A stretch of DNA of 64,000 nucleotides from JAHEEL01 sp963836085. GTDB lineage: Bacteria > Actinomycetota > Acidimicrobiia > Spongiisociales > UBA5794. Each line of letters starts with the position of its first letter. The stretch's first letter is position 1. The translations under genes and the position numbers were made by a program. Under the pieces are notes generated by a model, which did not search any database, was not told the DNA's origin, and saw only the letters and a program-made list of their open reading frames with translations. Shown piece by piece: positions 51,066 to 60,216 of this stretch. The stretch lies in assembly GCA_963836085.1 (NCBI GenBank), contig CAWIHT010000015.1, positions 183,202 to 247,201 on the forward strand, read 5' to 3'.

Positions 51066-52997
51066 ATGTCGGAGTATGCCCATTTCCACCCAAACGGTAG
51101 GGAGCCGTCCGCGTTCACTCGCGCATTTCAGGAGGAGCAACGTCGCCGCCTGCCTTTCGACGACGACCGCGATTTCGAGGAGGCCCGGCGGGGATTCATC
51201 GCGAGACCCGACTACGACAAGATCATGGCCGACGCTGGCAATGTGGCGTGGGACATGGGCCGCTACGAGTTTCTGCTCGAGGGTGAGGACTTCGACTCGA
51301 TCCATCCTTCGCTGCAGCGCCAGGCGATCCTCAACATGGCCTATGGCGTCTATGAGGTGATGGAGGGCATCTATCAGGTTCGCGGATTCGATCTCGCCAA
51401 CCTCACGTTTGTGCGGGGAGCGACGGGATGGGTCGTATTCGACACCGGCACGACCGTCGAGACGGCGAGGGCTGCTCACGCCCTCGTCAGGCAACACGTG
51501 GAGGATCTGCCGGTCAGCGCGGTGATCCATTCGCACTCGCACATCGACCACTTCGGCGGCGTGCGCGGACTCATTGACGAGGTCGATGTTCGGGCCGGGA
51601 CAGTACCCGTCATCGTCCCCGAGGGCTTCATGGAGCATGCCGTCGCAGAGAACGTGTACGCCGGGAATGCGATGCTCCGGCGTGCCTTCTTCCAGTACGG
51701 CGGGCTCATGCCTGCCAACCCGTACGGTCACGTCGACCAGGCGATCGGCAAGAACACCGCCGCAGGGCGACCGAGCCTGGTCCAACCTTCGCTCGTGATC
51801 ACCGACGATGTCGAGCACCACACGGTCGACGGCATCCCAATGGTTTTCCACAACACGCCGGGCACCGAGGCGCCCGCCGAGATGAACACCTACCTACCAG
51901 ACAAGAAGGCGTTCTGGGCCGCAGAGAACATCGTCGGCACCATCCACAACATCTACACGTTGCGTGGAGCGCTCGTGCGCGATGCGCTCGTATGGTCGAA
52001 GAAGATTGGTGAGGCACTCCATCTCTTCGGAAAGGAGGCAGATGTGATGTTTGCCTCCCACAGTTGGCCCCGGTGGGGGAACGACCGGATCCAGGAGGTG
52101 ATGCGCACCCAGCGCGATGCCTACGCGCATCTCAACAACCACGTGCTGCATCTCGCCAACCAGGGCGTGACGATCAACGAGATCCACAACGTGTACCGCC
52201 AACCCGAATCACTCACGAAGCAGTGGCCGGCGCATTCCTATCACGGCTCAGAGGAACACAACTCGCGCGCCGTGATCAACCGGTACCTCGGGTATTGGGA
52301 CGCCAATCCCGCGACCTTGATCCCACTGTCGCCGAGGGATTCGGCCCCGCTCTACGTCGAGATGATGGGTGGTTCCGAGCCGATCCTGACGAAGGGTCGG
52401 GCGCTCCACGATGAGGGCCGGTACCGGGAAGCGCAGGAGATTCTCAACAAGCTCGTGTATGCCGAGCCCGACAATGTCGATGCCAAGCAGCTGCTCGCCG
52501 ACGTCTTCGAACAGCTCGGCTACCAGCAGGAAAGCCCAAGCGTACGGAACAGCTTCCTCGCTGCTGCCCTCGAGCTGCGCACCGGCATCCCCGAAGGAAC
52601 CGTGCCGGCCGTGTCGTCCCCCGACGTACTGCGTGCGCTCACCACCGAGATGTTCTTCGATTATCTCGCCATCCGGATGGACGGCTCCAAGGTCGAGGAT
52701 GTCGCTTTCGTCGCCAACATCCGTCATCCCGACAGCGGGGAAGAACTCGTGGTTGAGCTTTCCAATGCGACGCTGACCACCCAGATGGGCTTCCAATCCG
52801 ACGACGCCACGGTCACGATCGTCGTCGATCGTGCCGACTTCGAACAGGTGATGCTCGGCCAGCGCTCATTCGAGGAGCTGATCGCATCAGGCGCCAGCGA
52901 CGTGGATGGTGATCTCAGCGGCCTCCAGACGATGCTGGCATCACTGGTGGAGTTCAACCTGCTGTTCGAACTGCTCCCCGGGACCGCAGCGACGTGA
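51066..52997 (+). CDS. Alkylsulfatase (SdsA/YjcS-type), copy 2
   Basis: 643 residues, same length as copy 1 with about 14 substitutions by my reading, mostly in the first 25 and last 60 residues. All zinc ligands (HSHSHIDHFGG, DDVEHHTVDG, SHSWPRWGN) and the SCP2-like end are preserved, so both copies should be active. Upstream DNA is also duplicated back through the SulP start. The following gene, a membrane protein, begins 52 bases after the stop. Confidence 0.9.
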   Translation: MSEYAHFHPNGREPSAFTRAFQEEQRRRLPFDDDRDFEEARRGFIARPDYDKIMADAGNVAWDMGRYEFLLEGEDFDSIHPSLQRQAILNMAYGVYEVMEGIYQVRGFDLANLTFVRGATGWVVFDTGTTVETARAAHALVRQHVEDLPVSAVIHSHSHIDHFGGVRGLIDEVDVRAGTVPVIVPEGFMEHAVAENVYAGNAMLRRAFFQYGGLMPANPYGHVDQAIGKNTAAGRPSLVQPSLVITDDVEHHTVDGIPMVFHNTPGTEAPAEMNTYLPDKKAFWAAENIVGTIHNIYTLRGALVRDALVWSKKIGEALHLFGKEADVMFASHSWPRWGNDRIQEVMRTQRDAYAHLNNHVLHLANQGVTINEIHNVYRQPESLTKQWPAHSYHGSEEHNSRAVINRYLGYWDANPATLIPLSPRDSAPLYVEMMGGSEPILTKGRALHDEGRYREAQEILNKLVYAEPDNVDAKQLLADVFEQLGYQQESPSVRNSFLAAALELRTGIPEGTVPAVSSPDVLRALTTEMFFDYLAIRMDGSKVEDVAFVANIRHPDSGEELVVELSNATLTTQMGFQSDDATVTIVVDRADFEQVMLGQRSFEELIASGASDVDGDLSGLQTMLASLVEFNLLFELLPGTAAT

Positions 52998-53049
52998 CGT
53001 TCTACCGAGAGGTCCGGCCGACCGGTCGACGGATGAGGTAGCAAGGAAC

Positions 53050-53730
53050 ATGGCAGGCGAGTCGAGCATTGACCCAGCCCGATTGCGTACACCCCGAGCG
53101 GCGGCCGTCGCTGGGATTGTGTTTGCCCTCCTGCTTGGGACGTCGTACGTGATGCTCCGGCTCGCTATTCCTGCCGCTCCGACCGACAATGGGGAATGGA
53201 TCGAGGAGAACGCGGCCACCGTCGCCGGGGCGCTCGGCCTCATCTCTTTCGCAGGCATCGCGTTCCTGTGGTTCATGGGCGTGGTCCGCGACCGAATCGG
53301 GAGGAGTGAGGACCAGTTCTTCTCGACCGTGTTCTTCGGGAGCGGACTGTTGTTCGTGGCCCTCATGTTCGTCTCGGCGGCCATCGCGTCGGCAATGCTG
53401 GCGTCATACGGGACTCGTCCCGACGAGATCGGCGACAGCAACGTCTACCGCTTCGCTCGTGACCTGATGTATCGGTCGACCAACACGTACGGGATGCGCA
53501 TGGCGTCGGTATTCATGATCTCTCTCGGAACCATCTGGGTCCGGACCCGAACGATGCCGCGGTGGCTGGCCATCGTGACGTACGCTGCGGCAACCGTACT
53601 ACTTGTCACACTCTCGTTGAGCCTGTGGGTGTCGCTCGTCTTCCCCGGCTGGGTCCTCCTCATCTCCGTCTACATCCTTGTCACCGGTATGCGCCCGCTC
53701 GATGCGGCGACGCCAGAGGATGCAGGATGA
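53050..53730 (+). CDS. Membrane protein of unknown function
   Basis: 226 residues from the ATG at 53050 (AAGGAA upstream). About six hydrophobic segments, including AAAVAGIVFALLLGTSYVML, ALGLISFAGIAFLWFMGVV and ILVTGMRP at the end. I do not assign a family. It lies behind the alkylsulfatase in segment B and has no counterpart in segment A. Confidence 0.7.
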   Translation: MAGESSIDPARLRTPRAAAVAGIVFALLLGTSYVMLRLAIPAAPTDNGEWIEENAATVAGALGLISFAGIAFLWFMGVVRDRIGRSEDQFFSTVFFGSGLLFVALMFVSAAIASAMLASYGTRPDEIGDSNVYRFARDLMYRSTNTYGMRMASVFMISLGTIWVRTRTMPRWLAIVTYAAATVLLVTLSLSLWVSLVFPGWVLLISVYILVTGMRPLDAATPEDAG

Positions 53731-53799
53731 CCATGTCAGCGAACCTACAGGTCATGTCAGGGCGATGCGGAGACGGATCTCGATCAGCTACGGCCTAGT

Positions 53800-54345
53800 G
53801 ATCGTGTAGTCGGTGCGGCAGGTGCGGCCGCCGGTCTGCGGGCTGTGACCGCGGGGCGGGTCGGCGACGTTGGCGTGGCCTCGATGCGGGCACAACCCGG
53901 GTGTTCATTGAAGCCGATGCTCCACGGGTCCGGTGTCGTGTGCACGGTCCGACCGTCATTCAGGTTCCGTGGGCGCGACACGACGTGGGACATACCCGTG
54001 ACTTCGATGCGATGGTGGCGTGGCTTGCGGTGCGCACATCGAAGACGGCGACGTGTCAACTGCTACGGGTCGCGTGGCGGACGATCGGGTCGATCATCAC
54101 CCGGGTCAACAATGACGTCGAAGCGGTTGTTGATCGTCTCGACGGGTTGCGGCGGATCGGGATCGATGAGATCTCCTCCAAGCGTGGGCAGCGCTATCTG
54201 ATCGTCGCGGTCAATCACGACACCGAGATCCGCAACTACGTGTGGCGCCGCCGAGCACAAGGCCTCTCCACCCGCGAGATCATGCGCTGCCTGAAACGCT
54301 GCGTCTCCCGACAAACCATCAAACATCTCCCACGAGCCGCATGAG
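53800..54345 (+). pseudogene. ISL3-family transposase remnant with a foreign C-terminus
   Basis: The frame is open from ~53800 without a start codon: a zinc-finger-like CGRCGRRSAGCDRG, then RVFIEADAPRVRC, and the DDE region IGIDEISSKRGQRYLIVAVNHDTE typical of ISL3 transposases. After residue HDTE the sequence changes to a stretch like RAQGLSTREIMRCLKR, a pattern I associate with IS110-type transposase ends, and stops early. Most of the catalytic domain is missing. Confidence 0.65.
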
Positions 54346-54545
54346 AGATCCGTGGGTGGGTCTGACCCAGTAGCTGGCTGACGCACCCGCACGCGGTGTT
54401 GTCCTCATGATGAACTGTCGACCTCACCCGCCCATCCGCCAGGGCGGTGTGACCTCATAGGAGGCTGCCACCAGAAGTCGTGGCCCAACCCAGTCCTGTC
54501 CACCCAACCCAAAAACACCTTGACAGATCGGCCCACATAGGACAT
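54346..54545. mobile_element. Non-coding 3' remnant of an insertion sequence
   Basis: About 200 bases with no reading frame between the chimeric transposase and the SEC-C gene. The run of CCCAACCC-type pyrimidine-rich sequence and CATAGG near 54535 resembles the 3' end region of IS110-type elements; this is a memory-based resemblance only. Confidence 0.3.
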
Positions 54546-55061
54546 TCATTGTGTTCGGCGGCCGGCAAGGCCATGGCAGTGCTTGTACTTCATTCCTGAT
54601 CCGCACGGGCATCGTTCGTTGCGACCGACCTTGATCGACGCCTCTCCAGGCCGAGCAGGCATCTTTGATGCGAACTCGACACGCCGTTCTCGGGTCTCGA
54701 GCTCGCCCTCCCACCTGCGCAGGTGTTCGTTCCAGCTCCGAAGCCGTTCCTCGACTCCCGACATGGTCTCCTCTCGGCGGGCAACCTGCTCCTGGCGTCT
54801 GGTCAGCTCCGCCTCGGCCTGCTCCGCCAACACCGGCAGGTCGTCGCCGGTGTGATCACCGAAGACGCTGACCACTTCCCGGTCGATCAACGCCACGACG
54901 GCGCGACCCATCGAGACCCCGGCAGACTCGCAATACCGCTTCCACGTCGACCACTTCGCTGCTGATACCGGGAGCCGGACCATTCGGTACGCCTCATTCT
55001 GTCCGAGACCGGCGAGCAGCTTGCGGTCGATCCTGGCCAACACGCCACGTTCGAGATCCAT
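54546..55061 (-). CDS. RHH-like/coiled-coil/SEC-C protein, segment B
   Basis: 171 residues from the ATG at 55061 (GAGGTGG upstream). Residues ~25-65 (VRLPVSAAKWSTWKRYC, GVSMGRAVVALIDRE) resemble a ribbon-helix-helix or similar small DNA-binding fold. A charged coiled coil follows (~80-130). The C-terminus is a SEC-C zinc motif, NERCPCGSGMKYKHCHG. A clear paralogue is in segment C (60817-61329). Shared position in both elements and shared upstream palindromes suggest a DNA-binding maintenance or transfer factor; this is inference. Confidence 0.75.
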   Translation of the reverse strand: MDLERGVLARIDRKLLAGLGQNEAYRMVRLPVSAAKWSTWKRYCESAGVSMGRAVVALIDREVVSVFGDHTGDDLPVLAEQAEAELTRRQEQVARREETMSGVEERLRSWNEHLRRWEGELETRERRVEFASKMPARPGEASIKVGRNERCPCGSGMKYKHCHGLAGRRTQ

Positions 55062-55130
55062 CACCACCTCACCTGTCTACATGTAGACACCCAGCAACTT
55101 GTTGCACGTGCGTGTGTGATTTGGGGGTGT
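55062..55130 (-). promoter_or_regulatory. Conserved palindromic control region of the SEC-C gene, segment B
   Basis: A 16-bp perfect palindrome TGTCTACATGTAGACA (55074-55089) is followed by the block AGCAACTTGTTGCACGTG and CGTGTGTGATTTG (55093-55123), which contains the inverted repeat GCAAC-TT-GTTGC. The second block is almost unchanged at 61364-61394. Confidence 0.6.
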
Positions 55131-55658
55131 CTGCGCGCGTTCGCGACGAGGCGGCCGGTGTCATGGCCGTTCTTCGGATCGTTGCGGTCGTGGATGGCAT
55201 TGGCGGTGCTCCGATTGTGTTCCGGGGGTTCTCGATCGTGGGATTGCCGTGGCATCTTGGTGTGAGTTGGATGCGGAGAGTGTTCCCGTGCCTGGGTCCT
55301 GGCCGACCCAGATAGGGCTCGGACGGATTCTTCAGCCCATGAATCGCCAACTGGACCAACGGGGCCGTCATCGACGACGGAATCTCCACTGAGGCCAACG
55401 AGCGTTGAGTGCTCCATGTCCACGGAATAGACACGCCAACCCTCTCACCAGAGTGTCAAGAACCCTCTCACCAAAGTGTCAAGAACCCTCCAATCCCTGT
55501 CGTGGACAGCGTTCTCGGACCGTCGGATCACGAATCCGCCGACGTCGAGTTTCTGGTGGATGACCGTCGAGTTGGAGGGCTGCTGACACTCTCGCGAGAG
55601 GGTCATCCGGCATCGTCGTGGTTGAGGTCGATCCCCGATCCGGCGATAGGAGGTGCTC
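55131..55658. other. Non-coding region with iterons upstream of integrase B
   Basis: No supported gene. It holds two direct 23-bp iterons (55438-55460 and 55461-55483), part of a third, and an inverted copy (55584-55604). No excisionase gene is visible here, unlike segment C. Confidence 0.6.
55438..55604. repeat. 23-bp iteron cluster, segment B
   Basis: Unit AACCCTCTCACCAGAGTGTC plus AAG, repeated once directly with one change, then present in opposite orientation as TGACACTCTCGCGAGAGGGT 55 bases before the integrase start. The same family occurs at 61656-62161. Confidence 0.75.
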
Positions 55659-56804
55659 GTGGCGTCGATCCGTAGAGTTGTCCACCGCACCGGCCGCATG
55701 TCGTGGCAGGCCCGGTGGCGCGACCCGACCGGCAGCCAGCACTCGAAGAACTTCGGTCGCCGCATCGACGCCGAACGGTTCCTCACCACCATCGAGGCCC
55801 GCAAACTCGCCGGCACCTACATCGACCCGAGGGCCGGACGGATCCGACTCGGTGAGTTCACCGAGCAGGCGACCGCCGGGTGGGTGAACCGCCGCGACTC
55901 GACCAAGGCTCGTGACGAGTCGTATCTGCGTAGTCTCGTCCTGCCCGTCTTCGCCAACATGCCGATCGGCGCCATCCGTGTCTTCGACGTCCAGGAATGG
56001 GTTTCGGACCTTGACGCCGACGGGTACGCCCCGGCCACCATCCGCAAGGCCTACCAACTGCTGGGCCGGATCCTCAACGACGCCGTCAACGGTGGCCTCA
56101 TCGCCCGCACCCCCTGCCGCGACGTCACCCTGCCCAAGATCGAACAGACCGAGAAACGGTTCCTCTCACCCGAAGAGATCACCCGCCTCGCCGACACCAT
56201 CCACCCCAGATACACGGCCCTCGTCATCACCGCTGCGTATACGGGCTGCCGCATTGGGGAACTCATCGCCCTCGACACCGACCGCTACCAGCCAGACAAG
56301 CGCATCATCCGGATCGAACGATCCCTCGCCGAAGTCCGCGGCCACCTCCGCTTCGGGCAACCCAAGACCGCCGCCGCCCGCCGCACCGTCACCGTGCCGT
56401 CATGGCTCCCCCACGTCATCAACCAACACCTCGCCGACCACCCGCCCGGACCCGACGGCCTGATCTTCACCGCGCCTGAAGGCGGCGCCATCCGCCGCAA
56501 CACCTTCCGGAGCCGCTTCTGGCTCCCAGCCGTCGCCGACTCGGTCGGCCAACCCATGCGGTTCCACGACCTCCGCCACAGCCACGTCGCCCTCCTCATC
56601 GCCGAAGGCGCCCACCCCGCCGTGATCGCCTCGAGGCTCGGACACACCAGCGTCAAGACCGTCCTCGACGTCTACGGCCACCTCTACGAAGGCCTCGACC
56701 GCAATGCAGCCGACACGTTGGACCCTCCCTGGGACCCGTGTGATGTGGACGCATTGTGGTCGCGGCGCAACCGACACCGTGATCAAGGAAGGGGGCTGAC
56801 CTAG
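55659..56804 (+). CDS. Tyrosine recombinase (integrase), segment B
   Basis: 381 residues from the GTG at 55659, favoured by GGAGG at 55649-55653. Order: AP2-like arm-binding start (GRMSWQARWRDPTG), SAM-like core-binding domain (~65-165), catalytic domain with YTGCRIGELIALD (first Arg), HDLRHSHVALLIAEG (HxxR), LGHTSVKTVLDVYGHLYEG (His and nucleophile Tyr). All catalytic residues are present. It lies 31 bases before tRNA-Val fragment 3, the expected place for an att-adjacent integrase. It is related to the integrase of segment C. Confidence 0.92.
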   Translation: MASIRRVVHRTGRMSWQARWRDPTGSQHSKNFGRRIDAERFLTTIEARKLAGTYIDPRAGRIRLGEFTEQATAGWVNRRDSTKARDESYLRSLVLPVFANMPIGAIRVFDVQEWVSDLDADGYAPATIRKAYQLLGRILNDAVNGGLIARTPCRDVTLPKIEQTEKRFLSPEEITRLADTIHPRYTALVITAAYTGCRIGELIALDTDRYQPDKRIIRIERSLAEVRGHLRFGQPKTAAARRTVTVPSWLPHVINQHLADHPPGPDGLIFTAPEGGAIRRNTFRSRFWLPAVADSVGQPMRFHDLRHSHVALLIAEGAHPAVIASRLGHTSVKTVLDVYGHLYEGLDRNAADTLDPPWDPCDVDALWSRRNRHRDQGRGLT

Positions 56805-56835
56805 GAAACCCAACAACCACAAGGGCTCCCGACCG

Positions 56836-56879
56836 TGGGCGTTGACGGGCTCGAACCGCCGACCTCTGCCTTGTAAGGG
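56836..56879 (-). repeat. att-like tRNA-Val 3'-half fragment 3 (B/C boundary)
   Basis: Identical over 44 bases to the intact tRNA-Val 3' half. It lies directly behind integrase B. The following ~280 bases to the AbiE genes are non-coding and include the AGAACGCGTCC..GCGCGTCC motif also seen beside the other boundaries. Confidence 0.85.
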
Positions 56880-57158
56880 CGGTCCAGGGGGTTTCTGTGA
56901 CCTGCGGAAACGGCCGGAAACATACTCTGACCGGGGATGATGCTGACTCATCGACATTCATCGATTCGCGACGTTTCTCAGCAGAACGCGTCCTATGCGC
57001 GTCCTGAGGTTGGCAGTCCTTAGGGAGTCGGATGGCGTCACCGAGCGAGCAGCAACAACCGTGTCTTGTCGCGATGTCGGTGGAGCAAGTCAATCCATGA
57101 TCCCACAAAGCCCCCAGTCAGGCTGGTTCCCAACAACCCAGTGACCCGGATACGCCCG

Positions 57159-57912
57159 CTAATCCCATCCCAGCGAACGAGCCCACGCTTCCTGAACTGC
57201 GCTGAGCGCGTGGTCGGGGTCAGGAGGTTGCCCCATCTGATGGGCAAGATCTACGATCCACGCTCGACGGGTCCGTTCGGGAAGGCGGTCGATGTCACGG
57301 GAGTTGACACCGAACCCCCGGAGGCAGGCGACGATCGCATCAGCCTCGCCATCCAGGGCACCGATAGACGCGAACCCCGCGAGATCCACCAGATCGCGCG
57401 GTGCCGCCCGATCAGCCCAAGCGAGGTGCTTCATAGCCACGAACGACGAACGCACAGGTACCGTCAGCTCGGCTTCCTGCTGGAGGTCGGTGTAGCGGAG
57501 ATCAATATTCCGACGCTCCAATTCGATGCACCGGTGGTGCTCAGCGCCGTAGGCAACGACCTGGAGACGCACCTGGGTCCCATCTCGCGCGATGACGTTC
57601 CCCATAGCCGGGGAGTCTCTCTCGATCCGGACACCCGGATACTCACGCCGAACATGACGCGGCAACTCGTCCGCCAGAGCTGAGAACACCTCTTGTGTCG
57701 GCTCAGCCCACAGGTCAATGTCTTCAGATACCCGCCGATCACCGAGGTGGGTGCGAGCCAGCGCAGTACCGCCGAAGAAGATCGCTCGCCCGGCCACAGT
57801 GCGTGTGAGCGACGCCAGCGAGCAGGTGAGAGATCAGGTGGTCCTTCCTGATCTGCTCGGGGGCAACACCGAATCTCGCTGCCCACAGGCGTAGCTCCTG
57901 CTGTTCGAGCAC
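57159..57912 (-). pseudogene. AbiEii-type nucleotidyltransferase toxin with a frameshift
   Basis: The gene starts at a GTG (57910-57912), 3 bases after the antitoxin frame ends, with LEQQELRLWAARFGVAPEQ and KDHLISHLLA. Near 57820-57832 the frame must shift by one base to continue as TRTVAGRAIFFGGTALARTHL and RRVSEDIDLWAEP, the GG-T/S and DxD motifs of the AbiEii/MenT nucleotidyltransferase fold, and then runs to a normal end. Toxins of this family transfer nucleotides to tRNA or other targets. With the shift the full protein is not made; a shortened form could start at a GTG at 57797. Sequence error is possible. Confidence 0.7.
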
Positions 57913-57915
57913 TCT

Positions 57916-58651
57916 CTACTCCTCGATCGGGAATCGTCCGACGGCAACCGGTTTCGAAGGACGCAGCCCGTATGACTTGACGGGTCCGCGTACCCGCACG
58001 TGGGGTACGTCAGGCACGGTCGCGGAGGCAACCCAGCTGGCACGCACATAGGCGGCGCGGCTCGCCTTGCTCAAGGGCTAGGTCTCGGGTCAGCGACCAG
58101 TCTGCTCGGCCGGCGAGTGTCGCTATCGCCTCGGAGATCATCTCTCTTGAGACATCCCACGTATCCGCCCACCGGGCCAGATCCAGGATTGTTTGCTCCA
58201 CTGTTGTCTGATATCCGGCAGCGAGATCGGTATCGACATGCTCAAGATCAAGACGAACCACATCTCGCGTGTGGAAACCGATCCGGCCCCAACGCGTAAC
58301 GAGGGGCGGTCGCTGCATAGGAATGGCAACGGAGCCCAATGCCACAGCCCGGGGCAAGGCACCGTGCAGGCGTGCAGCGGACGGACCCATCAAGGCAACC
58401 AGATCGACGCCATAGTCAGCCACAGCCACTCCGAGAGTGAGAGCTTCGATGGTGGGCCGCCATCTCGAGTCGCCCACCGATTCGGCTGGGACCAGGGCGT
58501 AGTAGCCCCGAGCGAACCGCTGGACTGCTCCCTGGTCCTCGAGACGCGCTAGCTCCGAGCTGGGATTGACGTACAGCTCTCTCAGATCGCGGGGCCTCAC
58601 CACTCGAACTGAACGGGAAACCAGCACGCTGGGAATCTGTGGTGTCGGCAT
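57916..58651 (-). pseudogene. AbiEi-type antitoxin with a frameshift
   Basis: 213 residues can be read from the ATG at 58651 to 58010: a winged-helix start (RPRDLRELYVNPSSELARLE, GYYALVPAE) and the central domain (LVALMGPSAARLHGALPRA, TVEQTILDLARW) of AbiEi antitoxins. Near 58072-58080 a one-base shift restores a natural-looking C-terminus (RAAYVRASWVAS, VPHVRVRGPVKSYGLRP) ending at 57916, directly before the toxin start. So both members of the pair are frameshifted. The promoter-side gap is AT-richer (TAGTACTACGATATTAG). Confidence 0.65.
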
Positions 58652-59075
58652 CCTGATGCACCTTCGTGTCGCTAGTACTACGATATTAGCCTGAGAAGCT
58701 AACACCATCGTAACAATGACAAGTACCGTCTTGGTTCACTGCAAAGAACCCAAGGCAACAGATCAACCTCCCCCCATCGAACCGCAAAGTGCTATCCAGC
58801 TCTCTGCCGTGTGGAGGTCTCCGGAGGTCTTCTCGGGTCCCAGGCAAAGCGGGCCTGGGACAACCAAGTCCGTGTTCAGCAAGGCTTCTCGGCTCTCAGC
58901 CCCTCGCGTCAGCTCTCGATGGTTCCCAACGTCATGTGGACGCGGTGTGGGCGCGAGCCCGAATCTGTCCGACCGGCACGACGAGGGGCTTCCCGTGATC
59001 AACACCGTGAAGGGCTGACTGACCGGCGCACAGGCGCTTCGTCGTGCTCGGGTGGCTCGGCTTTCCGTCGGTGGG
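58652..59075. other. Non-coding region with an integrase-end-like remnant
   Basis: No gene. The bases around 58932-58958 read HVDAVWAR, similar to the VDALWSR end of integrase B and to the remnants at 48360 and 48614, so an old integrase end may have been here. Confidence 0.4.
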
Positions 59076-60216
59076 CTAGAAGACCGTCGTCGTGGGGGCG
59101 GTGGGACCATCGTTGGGCGCTTCCACCGGCTCCTGCGTTCCGCCTTCCGGCTCGGTGGGTTCGTGTGTCGCGAGTGAGGTAGTCGTCGTGGACGGTTCGA
59201 GTGCTGAGTCGTCGACGTCATAGGTCGCACGCCATTCGGACTCGGAGACGAAGTCGAGGCTCTCGGCGATCTTGCGGATCTCCTCTTCAGGGAACGTGCC
59301 TCCTACGGTCACTGTGGCGCCAGGCGCTTCTTCCCACACGAGTGCACTCCCGCCATCTCCAACCTTGAGATAGCCGTCATGCCCGCGTACGGTCGTCTCG
59401 GTAATCGATCCGGCTCCAGCGAGTGCGTGCCCAACGGTCTTCGCCGCGACGACGACGCTGGCATGGAAGGGCTCGGGGTGCTCGAGGCTCGGTTGGCCGA
59501 ACATGCCCAGATAGGGCTGAGGGTCAGTCGATGCAAGGGCAGGCGGAGCCAACACGGTGAACCCTGCTGGGAGCGGCCCGAGTTGGAGTTGTTCGGCTGA
59601 GAGCGGACTTCCTTCTCCGAGTTCGACGGCCTCGGCAACTGCAAGAGCAAGATCCGCATCGCTGTTGGTGGCGCTAACCCAGACCGTCACGTCGTTGTCT
59701 ACCCACCAGACGGTCGCTGCATAGGTCGTACCAGTCAGTCCACTATCTACCAATAGGGTCGCTTCCTGTCCGTTCACGGTCACCGGTTCGCCGCGCTCGT
59801 AGCCGCTGGTATCTGAACTGTCGTGAACGACGATCCACACGGAGTCGCGGAAACCGTTCTCCGTCGTACGAGCGACCGAGGCGTTCACGGTCGCTGGGGC
59901 GGACGGGTCAGGAACGATGAAGCCGCCCTCTACCGTCTCGATCCCCTTCGGCACAAAGGATGTGACGGGGAACGGATCGATTGAGTCCCCGCCCAGCACA
60001 TCTGTGCCGCTCATGCCATCAGATGAGAGAAACAGCACGGAACCACCGACAATCAGCAACACCGCGAGCATCGCTGCCGCGGCGATCGCCGGTCCTGGAA
60101 AGCGGGACGTTCGCTTCTGCGCGATCGCTTCTGCAGCGACGATGGGGGCATCGGTGAGCCGGTCGGCTGCGGCACGCAAGCTCGTTGCGAATCCGGTCTT
60201 CGAGCAACTGGCTCAT
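59076..60216 (-). CDS. Membrane-anchored partner of the ECF sigma factor (putative anti-sigma), frameshifted at the start
   Basis: The natural start is an ATG at 60216 overlapping the sigma stop (ATGA), reading MSQLLEDRIRNEL; a one-base shift near 60176-60182 is needed to join RAAADRLTDAPIVAAEAIA. From there 367 residues run: a short cytosolic head, one membrane helix (~30-52, AIAAAAMLAVLLIVGGSVLF), a large outside domain and a Thr/Pro/Glu-rich tail. Topology and coupling to the sigma gene fit a transmembrane anti-sigma factor, though no zinc anti-sigma motif is seen. Translation could also begin at a TTG at 60179, giving an intact 367-residue protein. Confidence 0.6.

Noticed and set aside
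43703..56879. tRNA fragments as functional tRNA genes
   Set aside because: Each has only the 3' half; acceptor 5' strand and D arm are missing.
57464..57886. 140-codon frame spanning the AbiEii start as a separate gene
   Set aside because: It is the third frame of the frameshifted toxin gene and shows no family motif.
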